From positions 62,001-126,000 of the forward strand of contig NZ_NKQJ01000006.1 of assembly GCF_002312815.1 (NCBI RefSeq): DNA of 64,000 bases, given 5' to 3'. Source of the DNA: Agaribacterium haliotis (GTDB lineage Bacteria; Pseudomonadota; Gammaproteobacteria; Pseudomonadales; Cellvibrionaceae). The position numbers were made by a program, and so were the translations under genes. The notes beneath the pieces were generated by a model. The model saw nothing but the letters and a program-made list of their open reading frames with translations. It was not told the DNA's origin and ran no database searches. Below, piece by piece: positions 1 to 7,822 of this stretch (its first letter is position 1; the number at the start of each line of letters is the position of its first letter).

Positions 1-318
1 GCGCAGCACGCTGTACAGGTGCTCTTGAATACCGGCAATCATATCGCCATCTACAAATGCGCAGGCCGGCGCATTTTCGACATCGAGCTTGACGCCGCGC
101 TCTTGGGCCACAACACGGATAGCAAAATCCTTGTGCGCATCCAAAACCTCTTTGGTGCTATCGGTCTGTGAACCGGTATTTAGCACCGCAAGCGCGCAGC
201 GGCGAAAAATATCGTAGAGCTCACTGCTATTGGCTTCGGCAAGGCGGGCAACTTCAATTTGAGATAATACTTCGAGGGCTTTTTGCGGTATGACTCGGGC
301 GCTGATACGGTCTGACAA
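1..318 (-). CDS. ppnN: PpnN (YgdH) nucleotide 5'-monophosphate nucleosidase, N-terminal part
   Basis: The first 106 codons of a minus-strand gene that leaves the window at position 1. The translation follows the amino-terminal domain of Escherichia coli PpnN (YgdH), including the LAVLNTGSQTDSTKE stretch, the QERGVKL motif and an AFVDGDMI segment. PpnN splits the N-glycosidic bond of purine and pyrimidine monophosphates and is a (p)ppGpp target in E. coli. The start is TTG at 316-318, preceded by a strong AAGGAGA Shine-Dalgarno at 324-330; no ATG fits. The catalytic LOG/Rossmann half lies outside the window. It is transcribed in the same direction as acs, 124 bp downstream of it. Confidence 0.88.
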   Translation of the reverse strand, partial: MSDRISARVIPQKALEVLSQIEVARLAEANSSELYDIFRRCALAVLNTGSQTDSTKEVLDAHKDFAIRVVAQERGVKLDVENAPACAFVDGDMIAGIQEHLYSVLR

Positions 319-412
319 AGCGCTCTCCTTTTATTTGAGTACTTAATCAGAGTTTACGTCAAAGTTCGCAGCCGAGGTAGTTTGATTGATGAGCCGCACA
401 ACAACAGGGCCC

Positions 413-437
413 AGCCCGCCTGGATAACAAGCGGGCT
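413..437. terminator. Inverted repeat downstream of acs
   Basis: A perfect 7-bp stem (AGCCCGC / GCGGGCT) with an 11-nt loop lies just after the acs stop. No T-run follows on either strand, so it is only a candidate terminator or attenuating hairpin between acs and ppnN. Confidence 0.3.
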
Positions 438-442
438 CAAGC

Positions 443-2380
443 TTACTGATTTAAACGCGCTTCGATTAAGCGCTGCACCACCGAAGGGTCGGCCAGGGTT
501 GAGGTATCGCCGAGGTTGTCGAGTTCATTGGCGGCAATTTTGCGCAAGATCCGGCGCATAATCTTGCCCGATCGTGTTTTAGGCAGGCCCGGGGCAATTT
601 GAATCAGGTCGGGTTTGGCGATTGGGCCAATCTCTTTCACACACAGGGCAATCAGCTCCCAAGTGAGTTTGTCGTCGACTTCGGCGCCGTCCATCAGCAT
701 CACATAGGCGTAAATGCCCTGGCCTTTGATATCGTGGGGATAACCGACAACGGCAGCCTCAGCTACTTTTGTATGCTCGACCAGGGCACTTTCCACCTCG
801 GCCGTGCCCATGCGGTGGCCGCTGACATTGAGCACATCGTCGACCCGACCGGTAATCCAGTAATAGCCATCGGCGTCGCGTCGGGCGCCGTCACCGGTAA
901 AATAATAACCTGGGTAAGTACTGAAATAGGTATCAATCAAGCGCTGGTGATCGCCGTAGACCGTGCGAATCTGACTCGGCCAGGAGCGTTTAATCGCCAG
1001 TGCACCTTCGCCTTCGCCGTCGACCTCCTGCCCGTTCTCATCGAGCAGCACCGGCTCAATACCAAAAAATGGCAGCGTCGCCGAGCCGGGTTTTAAGTCG
1101 GTAGCCCCCGGCAGCGGGCTGAGCATATGGGCGCCGGTTTCTGTTTGCCACCAGGTATCAACAATAGGGCAGCGCCCGTCACCGACAATACTGTGGTACC
1201 AATGCCAGGCCTCGGGATTGATGGGCTCACCCACTGTGCCCAATATCCGTAAGCTAGAACGCGAGTGAGCCTTTACAAACTGATCGCCCTGGCCCATTAG
1301 GGCACGAATAGCCGTCGGTGCTGTATAAAAAATCGAGACCTTGTGTTTGTCGCAGACCGCCCAGCAGCGGCCGGCGTCGGGATAGGTCGGCACCCCCTCA
1401 AACATCAGCGTTGTGGCGCCGTTGGCCAGCGGCCCGTAAACAATGTAGCTGTGGCCGGTAACCCAACCAACGTCAGCCGTACACCAGTAAATTTCACCGT
1501 CGCGATAGTCAAATACATATTTGTGAGTCATCGCCGCCTGTAGCAGATAACCAGCACTTGTGTGTAAAACGCCTTTGGGTTTGCCGGTTGAGCCGGAGGT
1601 GTAGAGGATAAAAAGAGGATCTTCAGCCTGCATTGGCTCGGGGGCACAGTCGCCGCTGACTTGCGTTTTAATTTCGTGCCACCAGCAATCGCGTTTTTTG
1701 TGCCAGACTATGCTGCCGCCCGTGCGCCGGACAACCAGTACGCTGTGCACATTCGGGCACTGATCAACCGCCGCATCAACGTTGCTTTTAAGCGCGATGC
1801 GTTTACCTCCGCGCACGCCTTCATCGGCGGTAATAACAAGCTGGCAGTCGGAATCGAGAATACGGTCTTTTAAAGCCTCGGGAGAAAAGCCGCCAAACAC
1901 CACACTGTGCACGGCGCCAATGCGCGCGCAGGCGAGCATTGCATAAGCCGCCTCAACAATCATCGGCATGTAGATACACACGCGATCGCCCTTTTTTACA
2001 CCGCGTTTTTTTAACGCGTTGGCCATCAGGCAAACCTGCTTGTGAAGCTCGGCGTAACTCACGTGCAGCTCGTCGCTCGGCTCGTCGCCCTCCCAGATTA
2101 GCGCTACCTGCTGCGCGCGCTCGGGCAGGTGCCGATCTATGCAATTGTAACTGACATTGAGCTTGGCGCCGCTAAACCAGGCCGCCTCACCGAGCTCGAA
2201 GTTAAACTCGCTGACCTGCTGCCAGGGCCGCTCCCAGCTTAAAAAGCGCTCGGCCTGTTCGGCCCAGAATTGATCGGGCTTTTCTATGCTCTGTCGATAG
2301 AGCCTGTCATAGGTGGTTTTGTCGATCAGCGCGTTTTTGCTAACAGTGTGATCGACAGGGTACAGCTCGGTATGGCTCAT
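443..2380 (-). CDS. acs: Acetyl-CoA synthetase (AMP-forming)
   Basis: A 645-residue ANL-superfamily enzyme that activates acetate to acetyl-CoA through acetyl-AMP in the cytoplasm. The adenylate P-loop [11 protein letters not shown] is at residues 260-270. The C-terminal [11 protein letters not shown] motif carries Lys606, which corresponds to the lysine whose acetylation switches off Acs in enteric bacteria. Length matches the family (about 650). The start ATG has a GGAGG ribosome site 7 nt upstream. A tandem universal stress protein gene lies upstream on the same strand but is separated by a terminator, so acs probably has its own promoter in 2381-2523. No phosphotransacetylase or acetate kinase gene is nearby. 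Confidence 0.98.
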   Translation of the reverse strand: MSHTELYPVDHTVSKNALIDKTTYDRLYRQSIEKPDQFWAEQAERFLSWERPWQQVSEFNFELGEAAWFSGAKLNVSYNCIDRHLPERAQQVALIWEGDEPSDELHVSYAELHKQVCLMANALKKRGVKKGDRVCIYMPMIVEAAYAMLACARIGAVHSVVFGGFSPEALKDRILDSDCQLVITADEGVRGGKRIALKSNVDAAVDQCPNVHSVLVVRRTGGSIVWHKKRDCWWHEIKTQVSGDCAPEPMQAEDPLFILYTSGSTGKPKGVLHTSAGYLLQAAMTHKYVFDYRDGEIYWCTADVGWVTGHSYIVYGPLANGATTLMFEGVPTYPDAGRCWAVCDKHKVSIFYTAPTAIRALMGQGDQFVKAHSRSSLRILGTVGEPINPEAWHWYHSIVGDGRCPIVDTWWQTETGAHMLSPLPGATDLKPGSATLPFFGIEPVLLDENGQEVDGEGEGALAIKRSWPSQIRTVYGDHQRLIDTYFSTYPGYYFTGDGARRDADGYYWITGRVDDVLNVSGHRMGTAEVESALVEHTKVAEAAVVGYPHDIKGQGIYAYVMLMDGAEVDDKLTWELIALCVKEIGPIAKPDLIQIAPGLPKTRSGKIMRRILRKIAANELDNLGDTSTLADPSVVQRLIEARLNQ

Positions 2381-2523
2381 CTCTTAGCCTCCGGTTTTAT
2401 TGTTATAAATAAGGGGCCCGGTTACAGACTTACACGCATAAATAGTTATACGAATAATAAGTTACGAATAAATCCGCTTTGCCCCAGAAGGAGCGGAGCT
2501 AGCCTCTTGCCGGCCCCGGATAC

Positions 2524-2552
2524 AAAAACGCCCCGAGCATAAGCCCAAGGCG
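2524..2552 (-). terminator. Rho-independent terminator after the universal stress protein gene
   Basis: Read on the minus strand, a 10-pair stem (CGCCTTGGGC / GCTCGGGGCG, three G-U pairs) closes a TTAT loop and is followed by TTTTT. It lies about 50 bp after the stress-protein stop and separates that gene from acs. Confidence 0.7.
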
Positions 2553-2601
2553 CTGGCAGTTCAACTTGTCGTGACGACAGTAAAAAAGAGACGCGGCAAG
2601 C

Positions 2602-3423
2602 TTAGTGGTTAACCACCATAATATCTTGCTTCAATGCGGCGATCACACGCGCAGCGGTATTGCCGCGGCGGCGACTGCCGGTCAGACCGTTTTGACCGAG
2701 AGAGCCCATCACTACAAGATCGGCATTAATGCGGTCGGCAACGGCACTGACACTTTCATCGGTATAACCGGCCTCGACGTGAATGCGGTCTGAGCTCAAG
2801 CCAGTTTCATTGGCGAGGCGGCCGCGATCCGGGTAGTTCATCGAATCGAGGTAAGCGTTAACGACGTGGAATTCGGCCTTGTACATCTCGGCCACTTCTT
2901 TGCCCCAGTGCAAAATACTTTTGTTCAGCGCGCGCTGCTCGTCGGAAAGTGCCTGGAAATTAACGGCGGCGAGCACCACCTTGCGGTCTTCTTTGGCGCC
3001 GGGCTGAATCAAAACCACCGGGCATTCAGCGGTTTTTAACAGATCCCACTGACTCTCGCTGAAACTAAAGCGACTGGTGCTCTCGCTGCGCTCGTGCACA
3101 GGCAGATAAATGCGATCGGTGCCAAAAGCTTTGGATGCCTGCACGATGCTCTTTTGCCATTCGCCAGACCAGCTGATTTCAAGGCTGTACTCAATGCCGG
3201 CTTTCTCCAGAGGGCCGCGAATTTCCTCGCCAAACCAGCTCTCATGGCGAAAGAGGTTGTCGTTTACTGCGCGGGTATCGGTCGATTCACTGTCGACGGC
3301 GATAAACACCTTTACCACTGGCATTTCGGGGCGCAGCACAGCGGTGCGTATCACGCGGTCGAGGGCCGGATGTTGGTTGCTAGACGGGTCGACGACCACA
3401 AAGATGCGTTCTGCTTTGGCCAT
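2602..3423 (-). CDS. Tandem universal stress protein (UspE-like)
   Basis: A 273-residue cytoplasmic protein with two Usp folds in tandem. The first begins at IFVVVDPSS near residue 6; the second begins near VVLAAVNF and ends with VMGSLGQNGLTG followed by VMVVNH-type strand residues. The second half keeps a GxxG...G-like loop that in Usp proteins contacts ATP. Function is inferred only as stress or energy-state response. I chose the start MAKAER at 3423 because AAGGAAG sits 6 nt upstream; a longer frame from 3438 lacks a ribosome site. It stands alone between panD and acs, with its own terminator. Confidence 0.88.
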   Translation of the reverse strand: MAKAERIFVVVDPSSNQHPALDRVIRTAVLRPEMPVVKVFIAVDSESTDTRAVNDNLFRHESWFGEEIRGPLEKAGIEYSLEISWSGEWQKSIVQASKAFGTDRIYLPVHERSESTSRFSFSESQWDLLKTAECPVVLIQPGAKEDRKVVLAAVNFQALSDEQRALNKSILHWGKEVAEMYKAEFHVVNAYLDSMNYPDRGRLANETGLSSDRIHVEAGYTDESVSAVADRINADLVVMGSLGQNGLTGSRRRGNTAARVIAALKQDIMVVNH

Positions 3424-3526
3424 AAGAGCTTCCTTCACTTCAACGTTTCGCGGGGCCTTGCCCGCATTTATTAGGATTTAACCACAAAGCGCCTGCCGGG
3501 CATATTGCATAGCCGCGTTTGGAGCA

Positions 3527-3907
3527 TCAAGCGCGCTGCACGGCTATGGTGTTAGCTGAGCGCTCAACCTTGTTGTCATCGCCGAGATACACCAACTTGG
3601 GTTTGAACTCGTCGGCCTCAGCTTCGCTCATATCGGCATAGGCGGCGATAATAACGCGGTCACCAACCTGTACTTTGCGCGCGGCGGCCCCGTTCATAGA
3701 GATGGTACCGGAACCGGCCTCAGCGAGAATGACATAGGTCGTAAAACGCTCGCCGTTGTCGACATTGTAGATATCAATGCGCTCAAATTCGCGCAGACCA
3801 GCAAGTTTGACCAGGTTTTCGTCGATTGCACAGGAACCGTCGTACCAGAGCTCGGCCTGAGTAACCCGGGCCATATGCAGTTTGCCTTTCAGCAGAGTGA
3901 TATTCAT
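3527..3907 (-). CDS. panD: Aspartate 1-decarboxylase proenzyme
   Basis: A 126-residue pyruvoyl enzyme that makes beta-alanine from L-aspartate for pantothenate synthesis. The self-processing site is Gly24-Ser25 within YDGSCAID; Ser25 becomes the pyruvoyl group. The family motif [14 protein letters not shown] is present. Length equals the E. coli enzyme (126). The gene starts 4 bp after the panC stop, so the two are co-transcribed as panC-panD. The panB gene that often completes this operon is not in the window. Confidence 0.98.
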   Translation of the reverse strand: MNITLLKGKLHMARVTQAELWYDGSCAIDENLVKLAGLREFERIDIYNVDNGERFTTYVILAEAGSGTISMNGAAARKVQVGDRVIIAAYADMSEAEADEFKPKLVYLGDDNKVERSANTIAVQRA

Positions 3908-3911
3908 ACAC

Positions 3912-4781
3912 TTACAACTCTTGTTCAGTCAGCGCTCGAGAGAAAGCGATATTATCTATCAAACGAGCCGCTGAGGTATACATCGCACCCAATACGCAGA
4001 GCTCGGCGTCATCTTCGGCCGCAGGCTCCAGGCTGTGTGCTTCACACAACTTCAAATAATCAACACGAAAGCCCTGCGCCTCAATGCGCGCTTTCGCTTC
4101 TTGCTCCAGCTCTCTAAAAGCCAGGTTGCCGCCATCGACTTCGGCTTTTAACCACTTGAGGCTCTGATAAAGCACAGTGGCGCGCGGCCTTTCATCTTCG
4201 CTGATATAGCGGTTGCGCGAGCTGCGCGCCAGGCCGTCGTCCTCGCGGGCAATCGGCGCCGCCTGAATCTCAACCGGCATGCACAGGTCTTCGGCCATAC
4301 GCCGCACAACCGCCAGCTGCTGAAAATCCTTTAAACCAAAAACCGCGACATCGGGCTGAACAATGTTAAACAGCTTGCTAACCACCGTGGTCACGCCTTC
4401 AAAGTGATCGGGGCGCGAAGCGCCGCACAAGACATCCGTCATCGTCGGTACAACGACCCGGGTCTGCTCATCCATGCCATTGGGGTAGATTTCCTGCTCT
4501 TCGGGATAGAACAGCATGTCGCAGTTCACCGCTTCGAGCTTGGCAATGTCCTGTTCGAGGGTGCGCGGGTATTTGTCCCAGTCTTCGTTTAAGCCAAATT
4601 GCAGGCGGTTGACAAAGATACTGACAATAACCACATCCGCCGCCTGCTGAGCCTGGCGCACCAGAGCCAAATGCCCCTCGTGCAAATTGCCCATCGTCGG
4701 CACAAAAGCAATGCGCTTGGATTCACTGCGAGCCTGCTGCAGGGCCTTGCGCACCGATTCGATATGGTGAAATACATGCAT
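3912..4781 (-). CDS. panC: Pantoate--beta-alanine ligase (pantothenate synthetase)
   Basis: A 289-residue enzyme joining pantoate and beta-alanine with ATP to give pantothenate. The nucleotidyl-transferase motif [11 protein letters not shown] lies at residues 27-37, with the HIGH-like histidines at 34 and 37. FGLKDFQQ and SSRNRY follow in the usual order. The pantoate-binding segment reads FVNRLQF; the common form is FVNPxQF, so an Arg replaces the usual Pro while the Gln is kept. It is followed at once by panD. No ribosome site of note marks the start, but the N-terminus aligns with homologues. Confidence 0.97.
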   Translation of the reverse strand: MHVFHHIESVRKALQQARSESKRIAFVPTMGNLHEGHLALVRQAQQAADVVIVSIFVNRLQFGLNEDWDKYPRTLEQDIAKLEAVNCDMLFYPEEQEIYPNGMDEQTRVVVPTMTDVLCGASRPDHFEGVTTVVSKLFNIVQPDVAVFGLKDFQQLAVVRRMAEDLCMPVEIQAAPIAREDDGLARSSRNRYISEDERPRATVLYQSLKWLKAEVDGGNLAFRELEQEAKARIEAQGFRVDYLKLCEAHSLEPAAEDDAELCVLGAMYTSAARLIDNIAFSRALTEQEL

Positions 4782-4925
4782 GGCGTTAGCACCGTCGGAA
4801 AGATGGCGCGGAGTTTAGCGCCGATAGCCTGGCGACTCAACAAAGGCGAGCAAAACTTAGACGATTATCAAGAAAGCCGGCTCGCCTGAGAGCAAAACAA
4901 AATCGAGCGCTGTAACACAGCCGGG

Positions 4926-5681
4926 CTAGGCCATCTCAACAAGCTTATCGCGCGAAGTTGTTGCTGTGCGCTCGGGAGTTTTTTCGCTTGACGGGCACTC
5001 GCACTCTGCTTGCTGTTTGCGCCAGCGCTTTTTTAATTCTTCTGACGACGGTTCAAAGTATTGATCGAGGTAACTGATTTCGGCGATGCGATCGCTGCGA
5101 AAATGGCGAAAGTTTTGCCGGTATTCACACCAGGCGCAAATTAGCCGGGAGACATCAAAATAGGCGAGCATAAACGGCCAGATAATGCGCTCGCTGGACT
5201 CACCCTGGGCATTGCAGTAGCGAATTTTTATTTTTTGCGCACGGCGTATGGCTTCGCGCAGGCGGCTCATATCCAGGCTGTCGTTAAATACCTGGCGATA
5301 GCTCGGTGCCAAGCTAGCTTCGTTTAAAATAACACTCTGCAGGTGCTCTGGCACCACGTCGCGAATTTTATTAAGCAGGCTTTTGCTGGCCTTATTTAAG
5401 CTCTCGTCGCCGCGCTGGCTAACCCAATTAATGCCGAGCAAAACCGCGTCGAGCTCATCGGGCGTCAGCATTAACGGCGGCAAGTCGTGGCCTTTTTTTA
5501 ACACATAACCAATGCCCGCTTCACCGACAACCGGCAGGTGCTGATTTTGCAGCTCGGCGATATCGCGGTAGATGGTGCGCACCGACACTTCAAACTGCTG
5601 CGCCAGTTCCTGCGCCAACACCGGCTGGCGCGCCGAGCGCAAAACTTGAATAATGCTAAACAAGCGATGCGTAGGATGCAT
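4926..5681 (-). CDS. YafY-type HTH/WYL transcriptional regulator
   Basis: A 251-residue regulator. Residues 1-60 form an HTH_11 winged helix (LAQQFEVSVRTIYRDIAEL). A linker follows, then a WYL-type sensor domain near residues 135-215 (KIRYCNAQGE, RIIWPFMLAYFD, WCEYRQNFRHFRSDRI). WYL regulators sense small ligands or nucleic acids; the ligand here is unknown. The start overlaps the end of the upstream GST gene by 26 bp, so the two are translationally coupled and the regulator probably controls its own operon. A perfect palindrome at 6323-6345 is a candidate operator. The tail is Ser/Thr/Glu-rich and looks disordered. Confidence 0.92.
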   Translation of the reverse strand: MHPTHRLFSIIQVLRSARQPVLAQELAQQFEVSVRTIYRDIAELQNQHLPVVGEAGIGYVLKKGHDLPPLMLTPDELDAVLLGINWVSQRGDESLNKASKSLLNKIRDVVPEHLQSVILNEASLAPSYRQVFNDSLDMSRLREAIRRAQKIKIRYCNAQGESSERIIWPFMLAYFDVSRLICAWCEYRQNFRHFRSDRIAEISYLDQYFEPSSEELKKRWRKQQAECECPSSEKTPERTATTSRDKLVEMA

Positions 5682-6267
5682 GCTCTTCCTCGTACATACT
5701 GGTCAAGGTTTTGTAAAAGCCCGGTAGCGCCAACATGCGCTGGTACCACAATTTAAGCGGCGCAAGCTCGAGTTCGACACCGACATACTCCAGCTGAGCA
5801 ATATTACTGGCAACGGATAAGTCGGCGATACTGAGCTCGGCGCCACACATATAGTTTTTGTCCCACAGGTGTTCGGCCAACAGGTCCAGTAAATCTTCAA
5901 GTCGCTGCTGAGACTGCGGCGCCGGGCCTATATCAAACGATGGCAGCAGTGGACTTAACTGACACTGATTCCAATCGAGCCACTGATCCACCAGCGCCCG
6001 TTTACTGGCGTCCTCAGGGTACCACTGGCTCAGCTCGTGATAGTTGCACAGATAGCGCAAAATGGCATTGGACTCAAACAGTGAAAAGTTGTCATCTAAA
6101 AACACAGGCACCTGAGCGTTGGGGTTCAGTGCAACAAACTCCGGGCGCTGCAACTGATTGGCAAAACGCGTAACCAAATTGGCGCGATAGGGCAGCTGCG
6201 CCTGTTCAAGCAGGGCAATAACCCTGCGCGAATGCGGGCATACGGGCGATGAGTAAAGTATATACAT
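5656..6267 (-). CDS. Glutathione S-transferase family protein
   Basis: A 203-residue protein with the thioredoxin-like GST N-domain (residues 1-75: SSPVCPHSRRV at the active site, then NPNAQVPVFLDD and the glutathione-contact motif LFESNAILRYL) and an all-helical C-domain ending in a LSIADLSVASNIAQLEYVG helix. The Cys-Pro-His-Ser entry fits cytoplasmic beta/theta-like GSTs; the substrate is unknown. It is first in a two-gene operon with an overlapping WYL regulator, an arrangement that suggests an inducible detoxification or stress response. A GAGG ribosome site lies 12 nt before the start. Confidence 0.92.
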   Translation of the reverse strand: MYILYSSPVCPHSRRVIALLEQAQLPYRANLVTRFANQLQRPEFVALNPNAQVPVFLDDNFSLFESNAILRYLCNYHELSQWYPEDASKRALVDQWLDWNQCQLSPLLPSFDIGPAPQSQQRLEDLLDLLAEHLWDKNYMCGAELSIADLSVASNIAQLEYVGVELELAPLKLWYQRMLALPGFYKTLTSMYEEEHASYASLV

Positions 6268-6322
6268 CTGGCTAAGATCCCTCAGCTGTCAGAACAAACA
6301 ATAGGCATAGCCTAACAGCAGG

Positions 6323-6345
6323 CTACTGACACCCTCTGTCAGTAG
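6323..6345. promoter_or_regulatory. Perfect palindrome upstream of the GST/WYL-regulator operon
   Basis: CTACTGACA-N5-TGTCAGTAG, two perfect 9-bp half-sites, centred about 67 bp before the GST start codon. A further TGTCAG copy occurs at 6287-6292. No T-run follows on either strand, so it is not a typical terminator. It is best read as an operator, probably for the WYL regulator encoded two frames downstream; that link is inference. Confidence 0.55.
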
Positions 6346-6487
6346 AGTTAACGAAAGTAACTACAAATTGATTGCACTGACTTAACGGCGCCGGCAAATA
6401 CAGCAACAAAATAGCAATATAAAAGCGTCGCTGGCCCAAATAAAAGCAGCGTTGAGTCTTAAAGCAGGGAGAAAAGCGCGGGGAAAA

Positions 6488-6522
6488 TCAAAAAAGTGCG
6501 ACCAAGCTGAACCTGGTCGCAC
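6488..6522 (-). terminator. Rho-independent terminator of the GH5/DUF1592-DUF1552 operon
   Basis: On the minus strand a perfect 9-bp stem GTGCGACCA / TGGTCGCAC with a 9-nt loop is followed by TTTTTTGATTTT, starting 8 bp after the DUF1552 stop. Confidence 0.92.
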
Positions 6523-6530
6523 AAGGAGCA

Positions 6531-7808
6531 TTAGGCAATAACGCCGGTAACGGCGCCCTGACCGTATTGGGGAACCTGAGCACTGATGCCCAAAGCTTCG
6601 CTCATGGTGTCGATTACATTCATATGGCGACCGGTTTCAACCACTTGACCACCGCGAATAGCGGAGCCACCACCGGCCAACATAACGGGGGCGTCGGTAC
6701 TGGTGTGAGCATCGCCGTTACCCATGTCCGTACTCTGGAACACCAAGGTTGAATCGAGCAGGCTATTGCCCATATCGTCCGAGGCTTTTTCAAGCTCGGA
6801 AATCAGGTAGGCGACTATGCTCGACAGGTGCGCGCGTGTCTCGGCAAAAGCACCGGCCTGGCCTCCGTGAATACTCTGGTGATAATCAGCGGTGTAATTT
6901 AGCTCTGGAATCGCGTGTGTGCCCTGGTGGTTGCCGAGCATCAGCGATACAACATTGGTTAAATTACACTTCAACGCCAAAATCGCGTTGTCTATCTGCA
7001 GCTTGGCCTCGGTGGTAAAACGTGTTGTGTTATTGGCGTCGTAAACAAAACCGCCGAGGTTCCAGTCTGGGTTGACACAGGCTGGGTTTAATTCACCTTC
7101 GGCCTGCTGATCCAAACGCGCTTTAATTTTTTCCACACTGGCAAGGTGTTCGTTTAAGCGCTCACTTTCGGCTGAGCCGAGTACATTTTTAAGTGCCTCA
7201 AGCTCGGCCTTGTGCACATCCATCATGCTTTGAGAGCGCTGGATGCCAACAGAGCTAACATTGGTGGCAGAACCAAACAAACGATCAAACGCGGCCTTGG
7301 GGTTGTCCTGGTAGACAATTTCCTGACCGCCTTTTTTAGTTGCCGAACCGTGACCAGAACTTTGGGCCCCCAACAACAGCGACGGGAACGGCGAGCTCTG
7401 ACCGAGCAAGCGCTCGAGCTCAACATCAAAGGTATTGCTAAAACCGGAGCCGCCAAAAGCCTTGGCCGTATTGCCGTGGCCGCCGACACCGTCGCCACCT
7501 GAGTTGGTGATGGCCGTGCCCTTAAAAAAGATGCAGTGCTGTTTAACGCTTTCCAGCGGCGCTGTAACCGTGTTCATCGTCATGCCGTCGGACGGCAACC
7601 ACTGGCTTTGACCACCGGAAAACGGCGTGCCACCGGGAATATAGACATTGATAACACGCTTTAAGCTGCCGCTGGCCGCCTGGGCGCTGCGACCTAACAT
7701 CATACCGGTCGCAAACGTTGAAGCCTGCAGGAAAGGCAGGCTTAAGCCGGCCTTGGCAGCGGTTTTCAAGAAACGACGACGTTCCAACATTTGATTTTGT
7801 TTACTCAT
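6531..7808 (-). CDS. DUF1552 family protein with Tat signal
   Basis: A 425-residue protein of the DUF1552 family. Residues 8-40 form a twin-arginine signal (ERRRFLKTAAKAG followed by a hydrophobic stretch), so it is predicted to be exported folded, possibly with a cofactor. The mature part opens with INVYIPGGTPFSGG and holds later conserved segments such as MLGNHQGTHAIPE, HGGQAG and FQSTDMGNGDAHTS. The fold is probably related to the alkaline phosphatase/DUF1501 group, but no function is established. It starts 14 bp after the giant lipoprotein gene with AAGGAG 8 nt upstream, and ends at a strong terminator, so the two genes form one operon. DUF1552 and DUF1592-type proteins are known to be neighbours in Planctomycetes and Myxobacteria. 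Confidence 0.93.
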   Translation of the reverse strand: MSKQNQMLERRRFLKTAAKAGLSLPFLQASTFATGMMLGRSAQAASGSLKRVINVYIPGGTPFSGGQSQWLPSDGMTMNTVTAPLESVKQHCIFFKGTAITNSGGDGVGGHGNTAKAFGGSGFSNTFDVELERLLGQSSPFPSLLLGAQSSGHGSATKKGGQEIVYQDNPKAAFDRLFGSATNVSSVGIQRSQSMMDVHKAELEALKNVLGSAESERLNEHLASVEKIKARLDQQAEGELNPACVNPDWNLGGFVYDANNTTRFTTEAKLQIDNAILALKCNLTNVVSLMLGNHQGTHAIPELNYTADYHQSIHGGQAGAFAETRAHLSSIVAYLISELEKASDDMGNSLLDSTLVFQSTDMGNGDAHTSTDAPVMLAGGGSAIRGGQVVETGRHMNVIDTMSEALGISAQVPQYGQGAVTGVIA

Positions 7809-7822
7809 GGCAATCGCTCCTT

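Noticed and set aside
333-362. TTGACG-N18-TCAAAT as a ppnN promoter
   Set aside because: The transcript would start within the Shine-Dalgarno itself, so the site cannot drive normal translation.
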